64,000 bases of DNA from Pseudomonas sp. K2I15 (GTDB lineage: Bacteria > Pseudomonadota > Gammaproteobacteria > Pseudomonadales > Pseudomonadaceae), in NCBI RefSeq assembly GCF_002204795.1, contig NZ_NIXO01000016.1:1-64000 (forward strand), written 5' to 3'. The notes beneath the pieces were generated by a model. It was given only the letters and a program-made list of their open reading frames with translations, had not been told where the DNA came from and did not search any database. Numbering within the stretch: the first letter of the stretch is position 1; each line of letters begins with the position of its first letter. Both the position numbers and the translations under genes were made by a program. Below, piece by piece: positions 1 through 8,420 of the stretch.

Positions 1-80
1 GGCTTGCTCGCGAATGCGGTGTGTCAGTCGCCAGAAATATTGACTGATCTACCGCATTCGCGAGCAAGCCCGCTCCCACT
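1..80. repeat. REP pair (REPIN-like), left copy cut by window edge
   Basis: Two inverted copies of the Pseudomonas REP core face each other: positions 1-20 and 51-70 are exact reverse complements, joined by about 30 bases. The window starts inside the left copy, so its GTGGGAGC end is missing. It lies just past the stop of the serine acetyltransferase gene, the usual extragenic place for such elements. Confidence 0.9.
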
Positions 81-110
81 TTTGATCGGAGTGATCTTAA
101 GGGAGATGTT

Positions 111-1037
111 CTACTTTTGCGTCCCGTCATCATGCTGCAGATTCGCCTGGGTCAGGTTCGCCCCCGCCGGCACACTGCGCGTCAGCCACACGTTGCCGCC
201 AATGGTCGAACCCTTGCCGATCGTAATCCTCCCCAGAATCGTCGCCCCGGCGTAGATCACCACATCATCCTCGACAATCGGGTGCCGTGGATGGCCCTTC
301 TGCAACTGCCCATCCTCATCCGCCGGGAAGCGCTTGGCGCCAAGCGTCACGGCCTGATAGATACGCACCCGCTCGCCGATGATCGCCGTCTCGCCAATCA
401 CCACACCCGTCCCGTGGTCGATAAAGAAGCTCGGCCCGATCTGCGCACCCGGGTGAATATCGATCCCGGTCGCCGAATGAGCGATTTCCGCGCTGATGCG
501 CGCCAGCAACGGCAGGCCCGCACGATACAAGTGGTGAGCCAGGCGATGGTGAATCACCGCCAGAATCCCCGGGTAGCACAACAGCACTTCATCCACACTG
601 CGCGCCGCCGGGTCGCCGTGGTAGGCGGCGAGCACGTCGGTGTCCAGCAGGCCGCGCAACGTTGGCAACGCCAGGGCGAAATCCTGGATCAGGTGGATGG
701 CATGGGCGTCCACCTCACTGTCATCCTGGCCGCCTTGCCGCGCGGCATACCGCAGCTCCAGCCGCGCCTGGGCGAGCAACGCATTCAGCGCCACATCCAG
801 GGTGTGGCCGACGTAAAAATCTTCACTTTCTTCACGCAGGTCCACCGGGCCCAAACGCATGGGGAACAGCGCACCGCACAACGCCTCAAGAATCTGCGCC
901 ACGGCTTCCCGTGAAGGCAGCTCACGGCCGCCCTGCTCGCCGCTGACCCGACCGTTGCGGGTGCGCCACTGGTCCCGGGCGCTGCGCAGCTGGCTGACGA
1001 TGGTCTGTAATTGCCAATGACTGGAACGCTCACTCAC
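111..1037 (-). CDS. epsC: Serine O-acetyltransferase (EpsC/CysE family)
   Basis: The enzyme transfers acetyl from acetyl-CoA to L-serine to give O-acetylserine, the acceptor for sulfide in cysteine synthesis, in the cytoplasm. The 308-residue protein has an N-terminal helical domain and a C-terminal left-handed beta-helix with hexapeptide-like repeats and the family segment GIDIHPGAQIGPSFFIDHGTG. I chose a GTG start at 1037 because AGGAG lies eight bases upstream. An in-frame ATG at 1103 would add 22 residues that look unlike the family. The gene diverges from dcyD across a short shared promoter region. Proteins of this longer EpsC type in Pseudomonas commonly sit beside a cystine importer. 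The family is clear; whether this copy serves general cysteine synthesis or sulfur scavenging is inference. Confidence 0.9.
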   Translation of the reverse strand: MSERSSHWQLQTIVSQLRSARDQWRTRNGRVSGEQGGRELPSREAVAQILEALCGALFPMRLGPVDLREESEDFYVGHTLDVALNALLAQARLELRYAARQGGQDDSEVDAHAIHLIQDFALALPTLRGLLDTDVLAAYHGDPAARSVDEVLLCYPGILAVIHHRLAHHLYRAGLPLLARISAEIAHSATGIDIHPGAQIGPSFFIDHGTGVVIGETAIIGERVRIYQAVTLGAKRFPADEDGQLQKGHPRHPIVEDDVVIYAGATILGRITIGKGSTIGGNVWLTRSVPAGANLTQANLQHDDGTQK

Positions 1038-1203
1038 GGTCTTCACTCCTGACGAAATGCCCATCACTTTACGGCAAGGCACGTGAGCGGCCTTAAGAAC
1101 CAATAGTGCAATGCTAATAACCCACCGACATAAGCGATTGCCGGTTGCCCACGCAAAAGTGCCTGCCTATAGTCCCTGCATCTCTGACCACCCGTGCGTA
1201 GCC

Positions 1204-2196
1204 ATGATCAAACAACAGCTCGACCGCTTTAACCGTCTGGAACTGCTGGGCGGCGCCACCGCCCTGGAAAAACTCGAGCGGCTGTCGGCCTGGCTGGGCC
1301 GTGACATCTACGTCAAACGCGACGACACCACACCGCTGGCCATGGGTGGCAACAAGCTGCGCAAACTCGAATACCTCGCCGCCGATGCCCTCGCCCAAGG
1401 CGCCGACACCCTGGTGACCGCCGGCGCGATCCAGTCCAACCACGTGCGCCAAACCGCAGCCCTGGCCGCCAAGCTGGGCCTGGGCTGCGTCGCCCTGCTG
1501 GAAAACCCGACCGGCACCGAAGACCCCAACTACCTGGCCAACGGCAACCGCCTGTTGCTGGAACTGTTCGACGCCAAGGTTGAGCTGGTAGAGAACCTGG
1601 ACAACGTCGACGCCCAACTCGACGCCCTCGCCGACCGCCTGCGCAGCAACGGCAAGAAGCCCTACCTGGTGCCCATCGGCGGCTCCAACGCGCTGGGCGC
1701 CCTGGGCTATGTGCGCGCCGGGCTGGAGCTGGCCGGGCAGATTGAAGACAGCGGTATCAAGTTCTCCACCGTGGTGCTGGCCTCCGGCAGCGCCGGTACC
1801 CACAGCGGCCTGGCATTGGCGTTGAGCGAAGTGCTGCCCGACCTGCAGGTGATTGGCGTCACGGTGTCACGTACCGACGAAGCCCAGCGACCCAAGGTGC
1901 AAGGCCTGGCCGAACGCACCGCCGAATTGCTCGGCGTGCCGGTGCCGGACGCGTTCAAGGTGATCCTGTGGGATGAATACTTCGCCCCCCGTTATGGCGA
2001 GCCGAGTGCCGGCACGCTGGCGGCGATCAAGCTGGTGGCCAGCCAGGAAGGCCTGCTGCTGGACCCGGTCTACACGGGCAAGGCCATGGCCGGCTTGCTG
2101 GATGGCATTGGTCGCCAGCGCTTTGAAGACGGGCCGATCATCTTCCTGCATACCGGTGGCGCACCGGCGTTGTTTGCTTATGATTCGAGCTTTTGA
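1204..2196 (+). CDS. dcyD: D-cysteine desulfhydrase
   Basis: A PLP enzyme expected to break D-cysteine into pyruvate, ammonia and hydrogen sulfide. The 330-residue length matches E. coli DcyD (about 328). The N-terminal segment [20 protein letters not shown] carries the PLP lysine in the GGNKLRKLE motif of the ACC deaminase/D-cysteine desulfhydrase family. [10 protein letters not shown]-type residues follow ([14 protein letters not shown]), and the glycine-rich phosphate loop [10 protein letters not shown] lies near residue 200. The ATG at 1204 (MIKQQLDRF) fits the family start; an upstream in-frame start would add 31 unrelated residues. It precedes a fliY-yecS-yecC type cystine importer, the same association as in E. 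coli, so imported cystine or D-cysteine is the likely substrate source. Confidence 0.92.
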   Translation: MIKQQLDRFNRLELLGGATALEKLERLSAWLGRDIYVKRDDTTPLAMGGNKLRKLEYLAADALAQGADTLVTAGAIQSNHVRQTAALAAKLGLGCVALLENPTGTEDPNYLANGNRLLLELFDAKVELVENLDNVDAQLDALADRLRSNGKKPYLVPIGGSNALGALGYVRAGLELAGQIEDSGIKFSTVVLASGSAGTHSGLALALSEVLPDLQVIGVTVSRTDEAQRPKVQGLAERTAELLGVPVPDAFKVILWDEYFAPRYGEPSAGTLAAIKLVASQEGLLLDPVYTGKAMAGLLDGIGRQRFEDGPIIFLHTGGAPALFAYDSSF

Positions 2197-2217
2197 TATT
2201 CATAAAGGAAATATCAA
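2193..2217. other. Small perfect inverted repeat at the dcyD stop
   Basis: TTGATATT (2193-2200) and AATATCAA (2210-2217) are exact inverted arms around a nine-base loop. The left arm includes the dcyD TGA. An AT-rich stretch follows. It could be a weak transcript end or a protein-binding site; the sequence does not decide. Confidence 0.35.
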
Positions 2218-2325
2218 TCAGATTTTATATTATTTTCAAGTCTTAAAACCCGGCTTTATAGTCGCGCCGTAGGCGAATTTGCTGGCGATGCCCACAACTC
2301 GGTAAAACTTCACCACCGAGTTGAT

Positions 2326-2352
2326 GCATTCGCGAGCAAGCCCGCTCCCACA
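2326..2352 (-). repeat. Single REP copy
   Basis: The reverse-orientation REP core GCGAGCAAGCCCGCTCCCAC lies in the gap between dcyD and the cystine-binding protein gene. About 60 bases upstream a degenerate GCGAATTTGCTGGCGA could be a decayed partner. The rest of the 2197-2426 gap must hold the transporter promoter, but I see no clear boxes. Confidence 0.75.
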
Positions 2353-2426
2353 TACCGCGCTTTTAAGGCAGGATACGACTACCGCGTCACCTGCATCGCT
2401 CAACATAAAAAACACAGGGGCTCTTC

Positions 2427-3221
2427 ATGACTATTTCCGTATTGCGTCGCACGTTACTGGTTGGCACGTTGGGGCTGGCGCTTGGCGCCGGGTGGCTCGG
2501 TCAGGCAGTTGCCGGCGAGCAGTTGGCTAACATCAAGAAAGCCGGCGAAATCAAGATTGGCCTGGAAGGCACCTACCCGCCGTTCAGCTTCGTCGACGAA
2601 AGCGGCAAGCTCAGCGGTTTCGAGGTCGAGTTGTCTGAGGCGCTGGCCAAGAAGCTGGGCGTCAAGGTCAAGCTGCAAGCCACTCCGTGGGATGGCATCC
2701 TCGCCGCCCTGGAATCCAAGCGCCTGGACGCGGTCGTCAACCAGGTGACCATCTCCGACGCGCGCAAGGAAAAGTACGACTTCTCCAAGCCTTACACCGT
2801 TTCCGGGATCCAGGCGCTGACCCTGGCGAAAAACGTCGACACCATCAAGACCGCCGACGACCTGGCCGGCAAGAAAATCGGTGTGGGCCTGGGCACCAAC
2901 TACGAACAATGGCTTAAGGAAAACCAACCGAAGGCCATCGTCAAAACCTACAACGATGACCCTACCAAGTTCCAGGACCTGCGCATCGGCCGTGTCGACG
3001 CCATCCTGATCGACCGCCTGGCAGCGCTGGAATACGCCAAGAAAGCCAAGGACACCGCCGCCGCAGGTGCTGCTTTCTCCCGTCAGGAAGCCGGTATTGC
3101 CCTGCGCAAAGGCGAGCCTGAACTGCTGGCCGCGGTGAACAAGGCTCTCGACGAACTGCGCGCCGACGGTACCTTGAAGAAGCTGTCCGAGAAGTACTTC
3201 AACGCTGACGTTACTCAATAA
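2427..3221 (+). CDS. tcyJ: Cystine ABC transporter, periplasmic binding protein
   Basis: The periplasmic receptor that captures L-cystine (and related diamino acids) for the importer encoded downstream. The 264-residue protein has a signal peptide with a basic start (LRRTLL), a hydrophobic core and a likely cleavage after GQAVAG. The mature part is a family 3 solute-binding protein: IKIGLEGTYPPFSFVDESGK, then FEVELSEALAKKLG, then VVNQVTISDARKEKYDFSKP. Its stop overlaps the permease ATG by one base (TAATG), so the two are probably translationally coupled. The order receptor-permease-ATPase after dcyD matches E. coli fliY-yecS-yecC and PAO1 PA0314-PA0312, which supports cystine over a generic polar amino acid. 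Confidence 0.9.
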   Translation: MTISVLRRTLLVGTLGLALGAGWLGQAVAGEQLANIKKAGEIKIGLEGTYPPFSFVDESGKLSGFEVELSEALAKKLGVKVKLQATPWDGILAALESKRLDAVVNQVTISDARKEKYDFSKPYTVSGIQALTLAKNVDTIKTADDLAGKKIGVGLGTNYEQWLKENQPKAIVKTYNDDPTKFQDLRIGRVDAILIDRLAALEYAKKAKDTAAAGAAFSRQEAGIALRKGEPELLAAVNKALDELRADGTLKKLSEKYFNADVTQ

Positions 3222-3886
3222 TGGAAGCAGGTTTCCAACTCGCGCTGGACTCCGCGCCCTTTCTGCTCAAGGGCGCGTACTTCACAGTAATTCTTAGCCT
3301 TGGCGGGATGTTTTTCGGCTTGCTGCTGGGCTTCGGCCTGGCCTTGATGCGCCTGTCGCGCTTCAAGTTGTTGAGCTGGACCGCCCGAGTCTACGTGTCG
3401 TTCTTTCGCGGCACGCCCTTGCTGGTACAGCTGTTCCTGATCTACTACGGCTTGCCGCAAGTGGGCATCGAGCTGGATCCGATCCCGGCGGCCATGATCG
3501 GCTTCTCGCTGAACATGGCCGCTTACGCCTGTGAAATCCTGCGTGCCGCCATCGGTTCCATCGAGCGCGGCCAGTGGGAAGCTGCAGCCAGTATCGGCAT
3601 GACCCGTGCGCAAACCCTGCGCCGGGCCATCCTGCCGCAGGCCATGCGCACGGCCTTGCCGCCGTTGGGCAACAGCTTTATTTCCCTGGTCAAGGACACC
3701 GCGCTGGCAGCCACCATCCAGGTGCCGGAGCTGTTCCGCCAGGCGCAATTGGTCTCGGCCCGTACCTTCGAAATTTTCACCATGTACCTGTCCGCCGCCT
3801 TGATCTACTGGGTTCTTGCCAGCGTTCTGGCGCACGTGCAAAACCGCCTGGAAGCACGAGTCAACCGGCATGACCTGGAGTCTTGA
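3221..3886 (+). CDS. tcyL: Cystine ABC transporter, permease
   Basis: Inner-membrane subunit forming the channel of the cystine importer, presumably as a homodimer. The 221-residue length is usual for HisM/YecS permeases. Hydrophobic segments begin at about residues 15, 55, 90 and 185. The N-terminal part has FFRGTPLLVQLFLIYYGLP, diagnostic of polar amino-acid permeases. The EAA loop that docks with the ATPase is GQWEAAASIGMTRAQTLRRA followed by ILPQAMRTALPPLGN. It starts one base inside the tcyJ stop and is followed after three bases by the ATPase gene. Confidence 0.92.
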   Translation: MEAGFQLALDSAPFLLKGAYFTVILSLGGMFFGLLLGFGLALMRLSRFKLLSWTARVYVSFFRGTPLLVQLFLIYYGLPQVGIELDPIPAAMIGFSLNMAAYACEILRAAIGSIERGQWEAAASIGMTRAQTLRRAILPQAMRTALPPLGNSFISLVKDTALAATIQVPELFRQAQLVSARTFEIFTMYLSAALIYWVLASVLAHVQNRLEARVNRHDLES

Positions 3887-3889
3887 AGC

Positions 3890-4636
3890 ATGATCGTGGT
3901 TGAAAAACTGACCAAACAATTCAAGGGCCAGGTGGTGCTTAACGGGATCGACCTTGAGGTCAAGGCAGGCGAAGTCGTCGCCATCATCGGCCCCAGCGGT
4001 TCCGGCAAGACCACCTTCCTGCGCTGCCTGAATTTCCTCGAAGAACCCACCAGTGGCCGGATCAAGGTCGGTGACATCGAGATCGACAGCAGCCGCCCGC
4101 TCAACCAGCAGCAAAGCCTGGTGCGGCGCCTGCGCCAGCACGTGGGTTTTGTGTTCCAGAACTTCAACCTGTTCCCGCACCGCACCGCCCTGGAGAACGT
4201 CATCGAAGGCCCGATCGTGGTCAAGAAGATGCCCCGGGCCGCCGCAGATGCTCTCGGTCGCAAGCTATTGGCCAGGGTTGGCCTGGCGGGCAAGGAAGAC
4301 GCCTACCCACGGCGCCTGTCCGGTGGCCAGCAGCAACGGGTCGCGATTGCCCGGGCACTGGCGATGGAGCCGGAGGTGATCCTGTTCGATGAACCCACCT
4401 CGGCCCTGGACCCGGAGCTGGTAGGCGAAGTGCTGGCGACTATCCGCAGCCTGGCGGAAGAAAACCGCACCATGGTCATCGTGACCCACGAGATGAGTTT
4501 TGCGCGGGATGTGGCTAACCGGGTGATCTTCTTCGACAAGGGCGTAATCGTTGAACAAGGCGAAGCGAAGGCGCTGTTTGCCAATCCTCGGGAAGAACGT
4601 ACCCGGCAGTTTCTCAGCAAGTTCATCAACAACTAA
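3890..4636 (+). CDS. tcyN: Cystine ABC transporter, ATP-binding protein
   Basis: Cytoplasmic ATPase that powers the cystine importer. The 248-residue protein has Walker A GPSGSGKTT near residue 35, the Q-loop region FVFQNFNLFPHRTALENV, the ABC signature LSGGQQQRVAIARALA, Walker B VILFDEPTSALDPE and the switch histidine in VTHEMSFARDVANR. The start is three bases after the tcyL stop, so tcyJ-tcyL-tcyN is one operon. A hairpin followed by a T run lies about 40 bases downstream. Confidence 0.93.
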   Translation: MIVVEKLTKQFKGQVVLNGIDLEVKAGEVVAIIGPSGSGKTTFLRCLNFLEEPTSGRIKVGDIEIDSSRPLNQQQSLVRRLRQHVGFVFQNFNLFPHRTALENVIEGPIVVKKMPRAAADALGRKLLARVGLAGKEDAYPRRLSGGQQQRVAIARALAMEPEVILFDEPTSALDPELVGEVLATIRSLAEENRTMVIVTHEMSFARDVANRVIFFDKGVIVEQGEAKALFANPREERTRQFLSKFINN

Positions 4637-4673
4637 CTTGCCCCCATCGTTTGTAAGAAACTTCGCCTTATAG

Positions 4674-4710
4674 AGTTGCCGAAAGGCAACTCACCTCTTC
4701 AGTGTTTTTT
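4674..4710 (+). terminator. Probable terminator after the cystine importer
   Basis: AGTTGCC-GAAA-GGCAACT (4674-4691) is a perfect seven-pair stem with a GAAA tetraloop. A run of six T begins about 13 bases after it (4705-4710), a longer gap than in a classic intrinsic terminator. The rest of the 337-base gap 4637-4973 shows no repeat or RNA gene I recognise. Confidence 0.55.
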
Positions 4711-4973
4711 GGGAAAAGCCCTTTATTCATTGAGTAAAATTCACCTTGAAACTCGCACTTTCAGCGCCCCTCCAGTAAGACCCTTCTGAATAATCCATAA
4801 CGCCCCGTTTGCCCCGCCCAGCCTCTTGACGCCAACTAACCAAGCCTCTTATCTAACGCCCAGAGGATTGGATCCATTCTGGTTTTTCATTACATCGTTC
4901 CTTTCGGACTACGCCGCCTGCCCGCGACTAATGCCCGGAACGATTGCTGCTGGCTGCATCAAGGAGATTATTT

Positions 4974-5759
4974 ATGAAGCGTATTTCCATCCAGGCGCTG
5001 CTCACTGCCCCGACGTTGCCCCAGGCTCATCGAGAAGGCGTCAATGCCCTCGCCGCAACAAACTTGCAAGTCGATATCGCGCCCTACTGCGGCATGGACG
5101 AGGGCGACCTGATCGAGTTGTTCTGGAACAACTGCTTTGCCGCCTCCCGGCGCGTCACCGCCGGCAAAATCGGCCTGTACACCCGCCTGCGGGTGCCGGA
5201 AAGCTTTGTGCAAAACGGCCCGGCGCGGGTTCATTACCGGGTCATGCAGGTCGGCCACGGCCCGGCGCGTTCGGCCATCACCCGGGTGCAGGTCAAGACC
5301 GAGTACCCCGGCGGCATGCCCTCGCCACTGAGCGTTGATGAAAACCAGAACCTGGCCACCGTCGGCCTGCCCGAGACCATTCGCCGCCACGGCGTCAACA
5401 GCAGCCAGATCCGTCGCGGCGTGCCGCTGACCATCGAGCCGTACCTGAACATGGAGACCGATGACGAGATCACCCTGCGCTGGGGTGACGTGCGCCTGGA
5501 CCTGCCAAGAATCCAGGCCTGCGATGTCGGCAAGGCAGTGCAGGTGTGGGTGCCGTCGGCGATCATCGTCGAGGCCGGGGACGACCATCGCCTCGAAGTG
5601 ACCTACTGCATTCTCGACCGGGTCGGCAACAATTCACGCTGGGCGCCAGCCCGCACCCTACGCATCGCCGCGCTCGTTCCTCAGGAACCGACCAGCCCCG
5701 ACAAGGCCCCGCCGGTCTACCAACCCCGCCGCCCCGGTTCACCGTGTGAACCCGGGTGA
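4974..5759 (+). CDS. Conserved hypothetical protein, probably beta-rich
   Basis: I do not recognise a named family with certainty. The protein is 261 residues, starts at ATG 4974 behind AAGGAG, and has no signal peptide or membrane segment. It reads as two similar beta-sandwich-like halves: IAPYCGMDEGDLIELFWNN in the first half is echoed by IEPYLNMETDDEITLRWG in the second. Each is followed by a strand-rich tail (VHYRVMQVG and LEVTYCILDRVGN). Such repeated modules occur in P. fluorescens proteins of unknown role. The C-terminus is proline-rich. It stands alone between the cystine operon and the sfnB operon, on the same strand. Function is unknown, and a sulfur role is only suggested by location. 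Confidence 0.7.
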   Translation: MKRISIQALLTAPTLPQAHREGVNALAATNLQVDIAPYCGMDEGDLIELFWNNCFAASRRVTAGKIGLYTRLRVPESFVQNGPARVHYRVMQVGHGPARSAITRVQVKTEYPGGMPSPLSVDENQNLATVGLPETIRRHGVNSSQIRRGVPLTIEPYLNMETDDEITLRWGDVRLDLPRIQACDVGKAVQVWVPSAIIVEAGDDHRLEVTYCILDRVGNNSRWAPARTLRIAALVPQEPTSPDKAPPVYQPRRPGSPCEPG

Positions 5760-5881
5760 CAGACCTTCTATGCATATTCCTAAAAGTTAGTTTATTAAAA
5801 AATTTAACACGCTTAGGGTATATGCACCGGACCACCGGACATTCCTGATTTTTTTATCTTTTCAACGGATGTGAGGTAGGT

Positions 5882-5944
5882 ATGGTCAAAATTACCCCGG
5901 TGCGTAACGCCAGGGCATTGCGTGCAGCCAAGGAGCGGCGCTGA
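5882..5944 (+). CDS. Possible 20-residue leader peptide before sfnB
   Basis: ATG at 5882 follows GTGAGGTAGGT, a good ribosome site. The reading frame runs 20 codons (MVKITPVRNARALRAAKERR) and its TGA overlaps the sfnB ATG as TGATG. The sfnB ribosome site AAGGAG lies inside this small frame. This arrangement allows translational coupling. The peptide is basic (about one third Arg and Lys) and shows no cysteine or methionine run of the kind used in classic attenuation. It is supported only by the start signal and the exact overlap. Confidence 0.45.
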   Translation: MVKITPVRNARALRAAKERR

Positions 5945-7185
5945 TGTCTAACTTGGCACAAACACCCCCCCAGAGTGATCTGGACGTCGCCCCGCTGTTG
6001 TTGCCCGCCAAAGTGCTGCGCAATGACGCCGAGGCCCTGAGCGCAGCTCATGAGTTGGCACAGGTCGCGCGCCTGCAAGCGGCCAAGCGTGATCAACAAC
6101 GCAAACTGCCTTGGGCTGAAATCGAACACTTCACCCGCAGCGGCCTGGGCAGTATTTCCATTCCCCGTGTGTACGGCGGCCCGCAAGTGTCCTTCGTGAC
6201 CCTGGCCGAAGTGTTCGCGATCATCAGCGCGGCCGACCCGGCGCTGGGGCAAATCCCGCAGAACCATTTCGGCATCCTGCACGTGCTGCAAGGTGCGGCC
6301 AGCGAGCGCCAGAAAAAACAGCTGTTCCAGAGTGTGCTGGACGGTTGGCGCATCGGTAACGGCGGCCCGGAACGCGGCACCAAGAACACCCTGGACCTCA
6401 AGGCACGCATCACCGCCAAGGACGACGGCTACGTCATCAGCGGCCAGAAGTTCTACTCCACCGGCGCGCTGTTCGCCCACTGGGTGGCGGTCAAGGCGCT
6501 GAACGATGACGGCAAAGTCGTCATGGCGTTCGTGCGGCGTGGCACCGAAGGGCTGCGTATCGTCGATGACTGGTCCGGCTTTGGCCAACGCACCACGGCC
6601 AGTGGCACGGTACTGCTCGATCAGGTGGCGGTAGACGCCGAACTGGTGGTGGAGACCTGGCGCCTCGGCGAATCGCCGGGTATCCAGGGTGCGGTTTCGC
6701 AATTGATCCAGGCGGCCATCGACGCCGGCATCGCCCGTGGCGCAATCGACGACACCATCAGCTTTGTACGCGAACGCTCACGGCCATGGATCGACGCCAA
6801 GGTCGAACGGGCCAGCGATGACCTGTATGTGATCGCCGACATCGGCAAGCTGAAAATCGAACTGCACGCTGCCGAAGCGCTGTTGCGCAAGGCTGGCCAG
6901 GTGCTGGATCAAGTCAGTGCCGCGCCGATCACCGCGCAGTCCGCCGCACGTGCCTCGATTGCCGTGGCCGAAGCCAAAGTGCTGACCACCGAAATTTCAT
7001 TGCTCGCCAGCGAAAAGCTGTTCGAACTGGCCGGCAGCCGCGCGACCCTCGCCGAATTCAACCTCGACCGTCACTGGCGCAACGCCCGGGTGCACACCCT
7101 GCACGACCCGGTGCGCTGGAAGTATCACGCGGTGGGCGCCTATCACCTGAACGGCACTTTGCCTTCTCGTCACTCCTGGATTTAA
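5944..7185 (+). CDS. sfnB: SfnB-family sulfur acquisition oxidoreductase, copy 1
   Basis: A flavin enzyme of the acyl-CoA dehydrogenase fold, in the SfnB/DszC branch that oxidises organosulfur compounds when sulfate is scarce. The 413-residue protein shows the family segment ISAADPALGQIPQNHFG near residue 95, then GQKFYSTGALFAHWVAV, then VDDWSGFGQRTTASGTV, and ends with NARVHTLHDPVRWKYHAVG. These last two blocks are hallmarks of the SfnB group. It begins with ATG 5944 behind AAGGAG. A second homologue follows 41 bases later and a luciferase-type monooxygenase after that. The natural substrate (sulfones, sulfonates or thioethers) cannot be told from sequence. Confidence 0.88.
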   Translation: MSNLAQTPPQSDLDVAPLLLPAKVLRNDAEALSAAHELAQVARLQAAKRDQQRKLPWAEIEHFTRSGLGSISIPRVYGGPQVSFVTLAEVFAIISAADPALGQIPQNHFGILHVLQGAASERQKKQLFQSVLDGWRIGNGGPERGTKNTLDLKARITAKDDGYVISGQKFYSTGALFAHWVAVKALNDDGKVVMAFVRRGTEGLRIVDDWSGFGQRTTASGTVLLDQVAVDAELVVETWRLGESPGIQGAVSQLIQAAIDAGIARGAIDDTISFVRERSRPWIDAKVERASDDLYVIADIGKLKIELHAAEALLRKAGQVLDQVSAAPITAQSAARASIAVAEAKVLTTEISLLASEKLFELAGSRATLAEFNLDRHWRNARVHTLHDPVRWKYHAVGAYHLNGTLPSRHSWI

Positions 7186-7226
7186 CCGACCAGAACACTT
7201 TTTCTACAAGCTTCTGGAGAATACGC

Positions 7227-8420
7227 ATGACCCTTTCTCACCACGTCGCGGTTATCACCAGCGATGAACAAGCCCTCATTGTCGCCAGTGACCTGGCCGA
7301 AGACTTGCGCCGCGACAGCGCCCTGCGCGACCGCGAACGCCGCCTGCCCCTGCCTGAACTGGACGTGTTTTCGCGCTCCGGCCTGTGGGGCATCAGCGTA
7401 CCCAAGGAGTTCGGCGGCGCCGGCGTTTCCAACGTCACCCTGGCCAAGGTCACGGCACTGATTGCCCAGGCGGATGCATCCCTGGGCCAGATCCCGCAAA
7501 ACCATTTTTATGCCCTCGAAGTACTGCGCGTGAACGGCAGCCCGGCGCAGCAAAAGCGCCTGTACGCCGAAGTGCTCGCCGGCCAGCGCTTCGGCAATGC
7601 CCTGGCAGAACTGGGCACCAAGACTGCCCACGACCGCATCACCAAGATCACTCGCGACGGTGACGGCTTCCGTATCACCGGCCGCAAGTTCTATTCGACC
7701 GGTGCGATCTACGCCCAACGCATCCCTACTTCTGTGGTGGATGAAAACGGCGTCCAGCAACTGGCCTTTGTCACGCGTGACAGCCAGGGCCTGACCGTGA
7801 TCGACGACTGGAGCGGCTTCGGCCAGCGCACCACCGGCAGCGGTTCGGTGGTGTTCGATAACGTGTGGGTCGCGGCCCAGGACGTGATCCCGTTCCAGAG
7901 CGCCTTCGAACGCCCGACCACCGTCGGCCCTCTGGCGCAGATTCTTCACGCCGCCATCGACACCGGCATCGCCCGCGCCGCCTATGAAGATGCGCTGCAT
8001 TTTGTGCGCACCAAGACCCGGCCATGGATCGACGCCACCAGCGATAAGGCCACCGAAGATCCGCTGACCCTGAAAAGCTTCGGCCACTTGAGCATCCGCC
8101 TGCACGCCACCGAGGCATTGCTGGAACGCTCCGGTGAGTTCCTCGACCGCGCCCAGGCCGACAGCAATGCCGACACCGTGGCGGCCGCGTCCATCGCGGT
8201 CGCAGAAGTACGCGCCCTGAGCACCGAGATTTCCCTGGCTGCCGGCAGCACCTTGTTCGAACTCGCCGGCAGCCAGGCGAGCCTCGCCGAACACGGCCTG
8301 GACCGCCACTGGCGCAACGCCCGCGTGCACACCCTGCACGACCCGGTGCGCTGGAAGTACCACGCGGTCGGCAATTACTACCTCAACGATGAAAACCCGC
8401 CACTGCGGGGGACTATTTGA
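7227..8420 (+). CDS. sfnB: SfnB-family sulfur acquisition oxidoreductase, copy 2
   Basis: The second SfnB/DszC-like flavoenzyme, 397 residues, colinear with the gene before it. It shares the blocks LGQIPQNHFYAL, GRKFYSTGAIYA, DDWSGFGQRTTGSGSV and the C-terminal NARVHTLHDPVRWKYHAVG, so the two arose by duplication or by paired acquisition of paralogues. The N-terminal parts are more divergent, which suggests different substrates. The ATG at 7227 follows TCTGGAGAATACGC. The stop overlaps the next ATG as TGATG, so it is coupled to the luciferase-family gene, which may act on the same or the next intermediate. Confidence 0.88.
   Translation: MTLSHHVAVITSDEQALIVASDLAEDLRRDSALRDRERRLPLPELDVFSRSGLWGISVPKEFGGAGVSNVTLAKVTALIAQADASLGQIPQNHFYALEVLRVNGSPAQQKRLYAEVLAGQRFGNALAELGTKTAHDRITKITRDGDGFRITGRKFYSTGAIYAQRIPTSVVDENGVQQLAFVTRDSQGLTVIDDWSGFGQRTTGSGSVVFDNVWVAAQDVIPFQSAFERPTTVGPLAQILHAAIDTGIARAAYEDALHFVRTKTRPWIDATSDKATEDPLTLKSFGHLSIRLHATEALLERSGEFLDRAQADSNADTVAAASIAVAEVRALSTEISLAAGSTLFELAGSQASLAEHGLDRHWRNARVHTLHDPVRWKYHAVGNYYLNDENPPLRGTI

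Noticed and set aside
117-914. Plus-strand frame of 265 codons opposite the serine acetyltransferase
   Set aside because: Arg/His-rich shadow of a GC-rich gene with no motif; the minus-strand frame is a clear enzyme.
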